From: Burkholderia cepacia
GTDB taxonomy: Bacteria > Pseudomonadota > Gammaproteobacteria > Burkholderiales > Burkholderiaceae
Assembly (NCBI RefSeq): GCF_001718835.1
Contig: NZ_CP013443.1
Span: forward strand, 124,001 to 188,000
Reading direction: 5' to 3'
DNA length: 64,000 bases
Every line of letters starts with the position of its first letter. The stretch's first letter is position 1. This document shows, piece after piece, positions 57,620 through 64,000 of this stretch. The position numbers were made by a program, and so were the translations under genes. The notes under the pieces are model-generated. The model was given only the letters and a program-made list of their open reading frames with translations, had not been told where the DNA came from and did not search any database.

Positions 57620-58738
57620 TTACGCAGCGAGGACCTTGCCGTTGCGCACGAACGGCAGTTTTACCACGCGCGCGGGAAGATTCTTGTCACGAATTTGCAC
57701 CTGGACCAGGTCGCCGATCTGGACGGCCGCCGGCACGCGCGCGAACGCGATCGATTCCTGCATCGACGGCGAGAACGTGCCGCTCGTGATCTCGCCTTCG
57801 CCGTGCGGCGTGACGACCTTCTGGTGTGCGCGCAGCACGCCGCCCGCCTTGCCGTTTTCCTTTTGCAGGATCAGGCCGACGAACGCGGCGCGGGTGCCGT
57901 TTGCTTCAAGGGCGGCGCGGCCGACGAAGTCGCGCGGCGCGCTGAGGTCGACCGTCCATGCGAGGCCCGCGTCGAGCGGGGAGACGGTGTCGTCCATGTC
58001 CTGGCCGTACAGGTTCATGCCGGCCTCGAGGCGCAGCGTGTCGCGCGCGCCGAGCCCGCACGGGCGCACGCCGTTCTGCTGCAGCGCGTTCCACAGCGCT
58101 TCGACGTGTACGGCCGGGACGATCACCTCGAAGCCGTCTTCGCCGGTATAGCCGGTGCGTGCGACGGTGAGATCGCCGAACGGCGTGCCGGCGACCTGCG
58201 CGGCGTTGAACGGCTTCAGCTCGCTCGTCGCGGCGCGCGCGGCGGGCACGGTCGTCCAGACCTTTTCGCGCGCGTTCGGGCCTTGAACGGCGACGATCGC
58301 GAAATCGCGGCGCGGCGCGATCGTGACGCCGTAGCCGCCTTGCTCGTTCAGCTGGTTGAACCACGCGATGTCTTTCTCGGCCGTGCCGGCGTTGACGACG
58401 ACGCGGAAGAATTCTTCGGTGAAGTAGTAGACGATCAGGTCGTCGACGACGCCGCCCTGCGGGTTGAGCAGGCACGAGTAGAGTGCCTTGCCGGGCGTCT
58501 TGAGCTTGCCGACGTTGTTCGCGATCGCGTGCTCGAAGAACGCGCGCACGCGGCTGCCGGTGAAATCGACGACGCACATGTGCGACACGTCGAACATGCC
58601 GGCGTCGGTGCGCACGGCTTCGTGTTCTTCGATCTGCGAGCCGTAGTTGACGGGCATGTCCCAGCCGCCGAAGTCGACCATGCGGGCATTGAGCGCGCGG
58701 TGCGCGGCGTTGAGCGGGGTGTGATTCAGTGCAGTCAT
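57620..58738 (-). CDS. gcvT: Aminomethyltransferase (T protein of glycine cleavage)
   Basis: GcvT releases ammonia and gives methylene-tetrahydrofolate. The 372-residue protein matches the family length, with FDVSHMCVVDFTGSRVRAFF, ARTGYTGEDGFEVIVP and LGARDTLRLEAGMNLYGQD (folate site Asp/Glu). ATG 58738 is preferred; the frame opens five codons earlier. It is the first gene of gcvTHP and directly follows the riboswitch, so glycine turns on the whole operon. Confidence 0.97.
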   Translation of the reverse strand: MTALNHTPLNAAHRALNARMVDFGGWDMPVNYGSQIEEHEAVRTDAGMFDVSHMCVVDFTGSRVRAFFEHAIANNVGKLKTPGKALYSCLLNPQGGVVDDLIVYYFTEEFFRVVVNAGTAEKDIAWFNQLNEQGGYGVTIAPRRDFAIVAVQGPNAREKVWTTVPAARAATSELKPFNAAQVAGTPFGDLTVARTGYTGEDGFEVIVPAVHVEALWNALQQNGVRPCGLGARDTLRLEAGMNLYGQDMDDTVSPLDAGLAWTVDLSAPRDFVGRAALEANGTRAAFVGLILQKENGKAGGVLRAHQKVVTPHGEGEITSGTFSPSMQESIAFARVPAAVQIGDLVQVQIRDKNLPARVVKLPFVRNGKVLAA

Positions 58739-58821
58739 CGAGGCCTCAGGCAAGGCGCTTGCGCGCGGATCAGAACGGCCATGTGCCGACCACCGCGGCC
58801 GACGGCCTGCGAGCGATCCGG

Positions 58822-59084
58822 TACATGCCCCTCTGTCCTCGATACCTGAGAGATTGCGCTGCCGGCCAGGCCTGGCGAACGCGCGCCCCTTCGGTGGGCA
58901 GCCTGCCCGCGCAGCCTAGGCGCTGCGGGCTACTGCCGCTCTCCAGAGTGCGAAGATCGCGGCCTGCGACGTGCGCAGGCGGGATGCTTCGACGCGGTCG
59001 GTCCTTTTGCCTGAGAGTTTGCGGGTGTGCCCCTTCGGCGGCGCAACCGGCTGGAACAGCACGGTCACACGCTCTCCCGACGCG
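58822..59084 (-). promoter_or_regulatory. Tandem glycine riboswitch of gcvTHP
   Basis: Read on the minus strand there are two aptamers in series. The first (about 59084-58993) has GGAGAGC near the start, GCCGAAGGGGC in the middle and CTCTCAGGCAAAAGGACCG at its end. The second (about 58948-58822) has TGGAGAGC, CACCGAAGGGGC and CTCTCAGGTATCGAGGAC. These are hallmark elements of the glycine riboswitch. The 459-base gap it lies in contains no gene. A short linker separates the aptamers, and the second ends about 80 nt before gcvT. Confidence 0.95.
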
Positions 59085-59197
59085 TGCGGGCGACTGTACG
59101 CGAGCGGGTGGGCCTTGTCAATTTGAGCAAAAGAATGTCGCTTCGCGACAAGCGGCGGCACGGCGCCGCCGCGTTTTTCGTCCGGCCGCGGCCGGCG

Positions 59198-59587
59198 TCA
59201 CTCGCCGATCGCGCGCGCGGCCGTGTCGAGTTCCTGGTTCAGCACGCGCTGCTCGTCGCCGGACAGGCCGCCGCTGTGCTGCGCGGACATGTCGTTCGCT
59301 TCCTGGCGGATCACGTCGAGGCGGTGATGAAGCTGCGCGCCGTACGGCGGCGGGTAGTAGCCGCCGTTCACGCGCGCGTCGATGCGGCGGTGCAGGTTGT
59401 CGATCCGGCCCTGGATCTGCTGCGCGCGCTCGAAGCCGACGACCTGCGGACTGGGTTGCGGAACGACTTGCGGAGCGGGGCGGGGCGGTGGCGGAGGCGC
59501 CGGGCGACGCTGCTGCGGCTGCACGATACAGGCCGCAAGCGAGGAAACCAGGACGCAGCACGCTGCTGCGCGAATCAACCGTTGCAT
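59198..59587 (-). CDS. Small Pro-rich lipoprotein
   Basis: The 129-residue product has a lipoprotein signal (MQRLIRAAACCVLVSSLAAC) with lipobox LAAC, so it is lipidated at Cys20. A Pro-rich linker follows (RRPAPPPPPRPAPQVVPQPS), then a charged helical region (IQGRIDNLHRRIDARVNGGY; RLDVIRQEANDMSAQHSGGL). I recognise no domain. GGAG is better spaced for ATG 59587 than for ATG 59593. It stands alone on the minus strand behind the oxidoreductase gene. Confidence 0.8.
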   Translation of the reverse strand: MQRLIRAAACCVLVSSLAACIVQPQQRRPAPPPPPRPAPQVVPQPSPQVVGFERAQQIQGRIDNLHRRIDARVNGGYYPPPYGAQLHHRLDVIRQEANDMSAQHSGGLSGDEQRVLNQELDTAARAIGE

Positions 59588-59709
59588 CAACATTCTCCAG
59601 ACGGATTGGTGTCGGATCGACTTTTTCGAGAAACGCGTCAGACCGGTAGGACGCTGACTTTCGTTCCCCCGGCATTTGTAACCGAATGTTCCGGCGCGAC
59701 GCGGGCCGT

Positions 59710-60762
59710 TCAGACGATCTTGCGCACGAACGGCAGCCGGCGGCCGTCGTGCTCGCTTTGCGCGGCGAGCTCGATGATCGTCATCACGTCGACGGCATCC
59801 TGCGCGGTGACCGGGAACGGCGCGCCGTCGCGGATCGACGCGGCGAGCGCGCGGTAGAACTCCGCGTACTGGCCGTCGAGTGTCGGCACCGGGCGCTCGA
59901 CCTCGACCTCGCCGTCGAGCACGCGCAGCAGGCCGGGCGGGTTGCCGCCGCCGAATTCGACGTCGTCCGCGGTGAGGCCGGCCTTGAGCTGGTCTTCCTG
60001 CGTGTCGAGCCCGAACTTCTGGTAGCTGCCGCGTGTGCCGTGCAGCGTGAAGCGCGCGGGTTCGATCGCCGACAGCGCGCTCGCATGCAACGCCACTTCC
60101 TTGTCCGGGTAGCCGAGCTGCAGGTGCACGAAATCGGGCGCCGTGCCGTTGTCGCGACGGGTCTTGACGGTCGCGCCCACCGTTTCCGGCAGGCCGAACA
60201 GCGCGAGCGCCTGGTCGATCAGGTGCGGGCCCAGGTCGAGCAGCAGGCCGCCGCCGCGGGCGGGCTCTTCGCGCCAGCGCGTGCGCGGCGTCGGCCGGAA
60301 GCGGTCGAAGTGCGACGTGACACAGGTGATGCGACCGAGCTCGCCCGATTCGACGATGCGGCGCACGGTGAGGAAATCGCCGTCCCAGCGGCGGTTGTGG
60401 AACGGCGCGAACAGCCGGCTGCGCGCGTTCGCGAGCCGCGCGAGCGCGAGCGCCTCGTCGGCGGTGAGCGTGACGGGCTTGTCGACGACCACGTGGCGGC
60501 CGGCTTCGAGCACCTGGCGCGCGAGCGCGAAGTGCGTGTCGTTCGGCGTGGCGATCACCACGCATTCGATGTCGTCGAGGCCGAGCAGCGTGTCGAGATC
60601 GGGGACGACGCGCGCGCCCGGATACGCGGCCTGCGCGCGATCGGGCTGCCCCGTTGCGATCGCGGCGACTTCAGTGCGGCCGCTCGTGGCGATCACCGGC
60701 GCGTGGAACGTCGCGCCGGCGAAACCGAAACCCATCAAACCAATCCTGAGCAATGACGACAT
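59710..60762 (-). CDS. Gfo/Idh/MocA-family oxidoreductase
   Basis: The 350-residue enzyme has an N-terminal Rossmann fold (RIGLMGFGFAGATFHAPVIA), the EKP-like motif as HVVVDKPVTLTADEALALA and a C-terminal substrate domain. These NAD(P)-dependent enzymes oxidise or reduce sugars, inositols or related compounds; the DKP variant is seen in some YdgJ-type members. ATG 60762 gives a short N-terminus before the Rossmann strand; the frame opens six codons earlier. The substrate is unknown. Confidence 0.9.
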   Translation of the reverse strand: MSSLLRIGLMGFGFAGATFHAPVIATSGRTEVAAIATGQPDRAQAAYPGARVVPDLDTLLGLDDIECVVIATPNDTHFALARQVLEAGRHVVVDKPVTLTADEALALARLANARSRLFAPFHNRRWDGDFLTVRRIVESGELGRITCVTSHFDRFRPTPRTRWREEPARGGGLLLDLGPHLIDQALALFGLPETVGATVKTRRDNGTAPDFVHLQLGYPDKEVALHASALSAIEPARFTLHGTRGSYQKFGLDTQEDQLKAGLTADDVEFGGGNPPGLLRVLDGEVEVERPVPTLDGQYAEFYRALAASIRDGAPFPVTAQDAVDVMTIIELAAQSEHDGRRLPFVRKIV

Positions 60763-61135
60763 GGCGATCCTTGGCAACAAGCGAAACGTGAGGACGGCGC
60801 ACCGTAGCGGCGCGAAGACGACCGGCTATTTTGGCACGACGGCGGTCTGGAATCCGGCGCGATTTTTGCGCTCGCGCACGTGGCTATATAGAGGGGCAAT
60901 GGCCCGCGGCCGCTGATTGTCGCGCAATCGCCGCCGCGCGTAGCCGAATTGGCCGAACGGACAGGGGCGCATGCGCCCGTCCGCCCGCACAGCCCCGCCC
61001 GGCGCGGCTCCGGAATTCGCCGCCGCGGCCGTGTTAACATGCGCGTCCTGCCCGTGCGTCCGCATGCCCGACCCGGCGCCCCGCGCGCGGCATCCTCCCG
61101 GCGTTCCGCCGTCAACCGCAACACCATCCGCCATC
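60763..61135. other. Divergent promoter region without a gene
   Basis: This 373-base gap between divergent oxidoreductase and rep genes holds no supported gene. A TATATA stretch near 60891 and a small dyad GATTG...CAATC (60915-60929) are the only features noticed. Confidence 0.5.
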
Positions 61136-63223
61136 ATGTCCGCAGGCCTCAATCCCGCCCAGAACGAAGCGGTGCGCTACCTCGACGGTCCCTGTCTCGT
61201 GCTCGCCGGCGCGGGCAGCGGCAAGACCCGCGTGATCACGCAGAAGATCGCGCACCTGATCGAAGCGAAAGGCTTCGAGCCGCGCCACATCGCAGCCGTC
61301 ACGTTCACGAACAAGGCAGCCGCCGAAATGCGCGAGCGCGTGGGGAAGCTGCTCGAGGGCAAGACGCTCACCACGCCCGGCAAGGAGGGGCGCAAGGTGC
61401 CCGTCAACCAGCTCACCGTCTGCACGTTCCATTCGCTGGGCGTGCAGATCCTGCGCCAGGAGGCCGAGCACGTCGGGCTGAAGCCGCAGTTCTCGATCAT
61501 GGATTCGGACGACTGCTTCGGGATGATCCAGGAGCAGCTCGGCACGACCGACAAGGGGCTGATCCGCAAGATCCAGAGCATCATCTCGCTGTGGAAGAAC
61601 GGCCTGATCATGCCCGACGAGGCGATGGCGATCGCGGCCAACGAGGACGAGCACCAGGCCGCGCTGGTCTACCGCAACTACGTCGCGACGCTGCACGCGT
61701 ACCAGGCGGTCGACTTCGACGACCTGATCCGCCTGCCCGCCGAGCTGTTCGCGAAGAACGAGCAGGTGCGCGACCGCTGGCAGAACAAGCTGCGCTACCT
61801 GCTGATCGACGAGTACCAGGACACCAACGCGTGCCAGTACGAGCTGCTGAAGCTGCTCGCGGGCCCGCGCGCAGCGTTCACGGCCGTCGGCGACGACGAC
61901 CAGGCGATCTACGGCTGGCGCGGTGCGACGCTCGAGAACCTCGCGCAGCTCGGCAAGGATTTCCCGAAGCTGCACCTGGTCAAGCTCGAGCAGAACTACC
62001 GGTCGACGGTGCGCATCCTCACCGCCGCGAACAACGTGATCGCGAACAACCCGAAACTGTTCGAGAAGAAGCTGTGGTCCGAGCACGGTATGGGCGACTC
62101 GATCACCGTCACGGCGTGCAACGACGAGGAGCATGAAGCCGAATCGGTCGTGTTCCGGCTGTCCGCGCACAAGTTCGAGCGGCGCGCGCAGTTCCGCGAC
62201 TACGCGATCCTCTATCGCGGCAACTTCCAGGCGCGCATCTTCGAGCAGGTGCTGCGGCGCGAACGCATTCCGTACGTGCTGTCGGGCGGCCAGTCGTTCT
62301 TCGACAAGGCCGAGATCAAGGACCTGTGTGCGTACCTGCGGCTGATCGCGAACGCCGACGACGATCCCGCGTTCATCCGCGCGGTCACGACGCCGCGCCG
62401 CGGGATCGGCAACACGACGCTCGAGGCGCTCGGCTCGTTCGCGGGCCAGGCGAAGGTGTCGCTGTTCGAGGCCGTGTACATGGGCGGCATCGAGGCGCGG
62501 CTGTCGGCGCGCCAGGTCGAGCCGCTGCGGATGTTCTGCGACTTCATCCAGCGCCTGACCGAGCGCGCGGACAAGGAGCCCGCGACCGTCGTGCTCGACG
62601 ACATGATGGAGGCGATCCACTACGAGGCGTACCTGTACGACGCGTTCGACGAGCGCCAGGCGCAGTCGAAGTGGCAGAACGTGCTCGAATTCCTCGAATG
62701 GCTGAAGCGCAAGGGCACCAAGCCCGAGACGGAGGCCGTCGACGGCGAGGCCGAAGGCTTCCACAACGCGGACGGGCTCGCCGATACCGGCAAGAACCTG
62801 CTCGGCCTGATCCAGACCGTCGCGCTGATGTCGATGCTCGAGGGCAAGGACGAGGATCCGGACGCCGTGCGGCTGTCGACCGTCCACGCGTCGAAGGGGC
62901 TCGAGTATCCGCACGTGTTCCTGGTCGGCGTCGAGGAAGGCATCATGCCGCACCGCGGCGGCAGCGAGGACGACGGCCCGATCGACAACGAGCGGATCGA
63001 GGAGGAGCGCCGGCTGATGTACGTCGCGATCACGCGTGCGCAGCGCAGCCTGCACCTGAACTGGTGCAAGAAGCGCAAGCGGGCGCGCGAGACGGTCGTG
63101 TGCGAGCCGTCGCGCTTCATTCCGGAGATGGGGCTCGACGATGCGCCGCCGCCCACCCCGGAAGAGGCGCCGATGTCGCCGAAGGACCGGCTCGCCAGCC
63201 TGAAGGCGTTGCTGCAGAAGTGA
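61136..63223 (+). CDS. rep: ATP-dependent DNA helicase Rep (UvrD family)
   Basis: Rep moves 3' to 5' on DNA, clears proteins ahead of forks and takes part in restart with PriA. The 695 residues follow the Rep sequence closely, from memory: LNPAQNEAVRYLDGPCLVLA, Walker A AGAGSGKTR, TFTNKAAAEMRERVG, DEYQDTNACQYELLKLLAG, GDDDQAIYGWRGA, STVHASKGLEYPHVFLVG and YVAITRAQRSL. The ATG at 61136 gives the standard N-terminus (MSAGLNPAQ); the upstream open frame is Pro/Ala-rich shadow. Confidence 0.95.
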   Translation: MSAGLNPAQNEAVRYLDGPCLVLAGAGSGKTRVITQKIAHLIEAKGFEPRHIAAVTFTNKAAAEMRERVGKLLEGKTLTTPGKEGRKVPVNQLTVCTFHSLGVQILRQEAEHVGLKPQFSIMDSDDCFGMIQEQLGTTDKGLIRKIQSIISLWKNGLIMPDEAMAIAANEDEHQAALVYRNYVATLHAYQAVDFDDLIRLPAELFAKNEQVRDRWQNKLRYLLIDEYQDTNACQYELLKLLAGPRAAFTAVGDDDQAIYGWRGATLENLAQLGKDFPKLHLVKLEQNYRSTVRILTAANNVIANNPKLFEKKLWSEHGMGDSITVTACNDEEHEAESVVFRLSAHKFERRAQFRDYAILYRGNFQARIFEQVLRRERIPYVLSGGQSFFDKAEIKDLCAYLRLIANADDDPAFIRAVTTPRRGIGNTTLEALGSFAGQAKVSLFEAVYMGGIEARLSARQVEPLRMFCDFIQRLTERADKEPATVVLDDMMEAIHYEAYLYDAFDERQAQSKWQNVLEFLEWLKRKGTKPETEAVDGEAEGFHNADGLADTGKNLLGLIQTVALMSMLEGKDEDPDAVRLSTVHASKGLEYPHVFLVGVEEGIMPHRGGSEDDGPIDNERIEEERRLMYVAITRAQRSLHLNWCKKRKRARETVVCEPSRFIPEMGLDDAPPPTPEEAPMSPKDRLASLKALLQK

Positions 63224-63255
63224 TCGCGGCCGCCGCGTGACGGACGGCCAGACAA

Positions 63256-63288
63256 AACCCCCGCGATGCTTGTCGCAGCGCGGGGGTT
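63256..63288 (+). terminator. Hairpin after rep
   Basis: AACCCCCGCG (63256-63265) pairs with CGCGGGGGTT (63279-63288), starting 33 nt after the rep stop. A strong stem with AA...TT ends and TTAATA after it; likely the rep terminator. Confidence 0.7.
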
Positions 63289-63289
63289 A

Positions 63290-64000
63290 ATAGGATGGTC
63301 AGCCCGATCCTCGCTCAGTGGACTACGCTGAGTGAGGATTTTGTCCTTTTGGGGGCCATCATGGACACGGTATCGCTGATCGGCATCGATCTCGGCAAGC
63401 ACTGCTTCCACCTGCATGCGCAGGATGGGTCGGGCAGGATGGTGTTGCGCAAGAAGCTCACGCGCAATCAGATGTTCACGCTGCTGAGCAATTTTCCGAG
63501 TTGTACCGTGGTAATGGAAGCCTGCGCCGGTGCTCACTGGATCGCACGCCGACTTCAAACGCTAGGCCATGAGGCCAAGTTAATCTCCCCCCAATTCGTC
63601 AAGCCGTTCCGGCAAGGCAACAAGAACGATTTCGCGGATGCTCAGGCGATCTGTGAAGCCGCTTCGCGCCCGAGCATGCGTTTCGTGAGCCCGCGTAACG
63701 AAGCGCAGCAGGTCGTGTCGGCGTTGCACCGCGTGCGCGAGGCGCTGGTGCGCAATCGCACCGGTACGATCAACCAGATTCACGCATTTCTGTTGGAGTT
63801 CGGTATCAGCCTACCGCGTGGCATGGCAGTGATGCGGCGATTACCGGCCGTACTGGAGGCGGAAGCGTTGCCGCCCAGGCTGGTGGCCGTGCTCGAACGC
63901 CTGCAGGCGCATTTCAAGTATCTGGACGAGCAGATCGGCCAGGTCGAACACGAGCTGCTCACGCAACTGCACGAAGACGAACGCAGCGAACGGCTACTGG
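63290..64000 (+). mobile_element. IS110-family (IS1111-like) insertion sequence, left part
   Basis: The transposase gene and its short leader sit directly behind the rep terminator and run off the window. An imperfect 12-bp dyad (63307-63318 with 63328-63339, one mismatch) lies in the leader, where IS1111-group elements have subterminal repeats. The exact left end and target site cannot be set without the right end. Confidence 0.75.
63361..64000 (+). CDS. IS110-family DEDD transposase, partial (3' end outside window)
   Basis: The visible 213 codons are open from ATG 63361 and show the DEDD catalytic domain: IGIDLGKHCFHLHAQD, VVMEACAGAHWIARRLQTLG, and QGNKNDFADAQAICEAASRP with the paired acids. 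The stretch SPQFVKPFRQGNKNDFADAQ and ALHRVREALVRNRTGTINQI is like IS1111-group transposases. The C-terminal half with the Ser motif is beyond the edge. Base use is visibly less GC-rich than rep, which fits acquired DNA. Confidence 0.88.
   Translation, partial: MDTVSLIGIDLGKHCFHLHAQDGSGRMVLRKKLTRNQMFTLLSNFPSCTVVMEACAGAHWIARRLQTLGHEAKLISPQFVKPFRQGNKNDFADAQAICEAASRPSMRFVSPRNEAQQVVSALHRVREALVRNRTGTINQIHAFLLEFGISLPRGMAVMRRLPAVLEAEALPPRLVAVLERLQAHFKYLDEQIGQVEHELLTQLHEDERSERLL

Overview
The window reads as about 64 kb of a primary chromosome from a Burkholderia cepacia-complex-like betaproteobacterium. The evidence is very high GC, strong codon bias, the order parB - permease - atpIBEFHAGDC that lies close to the replication origin in this genus, and typical Burkholderia neighbours (hemE, priA, putA, a minimal eut locus, gcvTHP-sdaA). 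The species call rests on recognition, not on a search.

Layout. 1-9825: the end of parB, an anion-transporter-like permease and the complete nine-gene ATP synthase operon, with a good sigma-70 promoter, structured spacers and an intrinsic terminator. 9954-11680: an acyl-CoA ligase gene broken by one frameshift. 11681-12304: a gene-poor, AT-richer stretch that may hold a minus-strand small RNA. 12305-17065: a periplasmic cyclohexadienyl dehydratase (pheC) divergent from hemE, then priA. 17179-22485: PutA operator sites, putA and a branched-chain amino-acid binding protein. 22591-26546: an acyl-CoA ligase and an AidB-type acyl-CoA dehydrogenase, divergent from a TetR regulator. 26749-30127: an aminotransferase, a polar amino-acid binding protein and an FAD dehydrogenase in one operon. 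30180-34090: a PadR regulator, then the divergent cadR/cadA metal-resistance pair with a His-rich zinc-ribbon protein behind cadA. 34215-36826: an AraC-GyrI fusion regulator and a CmpX-like membrane protein.

37033-46702 is an ethanolamine-use locus without microcompartment genes: permease, eutB, eutC, then (after an intervening LysR/MFS pair) an ExaC-type acetaldehyde dehydrogenase and eutR. Ethanolamine is imported, split to acetaldehyde and ammonia, and the acetaldehyde oxidised to acetate. 46740-49509 pairs a GT9-like glycosyltransferase with a ThDP enzyme. 49717-51384 carries two toxin-antitoxin modules in tandem (ParE-type and VapBC). 51429-59084 is a serine/glycine block: sdaA, an alginate-lyase-like protein, and gcvPHT under a tandem glycine riboswitch. 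59198-63223 holds a small lipoprotein, a Gfo/Idh/MocA oxidoreductase and the Rep helicase. The right edge cuts through an IS110-family (IS1111-like) insertion sequence.

Most of this is conserved chromosomal housekeeping. The parts least explained are the candidate small RNA, the zinc-ribbon gene behind cadA, the two-part antitoxin, the possible sigma-54 promoter of the aldehyde dehydrogenase gene, and the glycosyltransferase/ThDP enzyme pair. No CRISPR array, rRNA or tRNA gene was seen.
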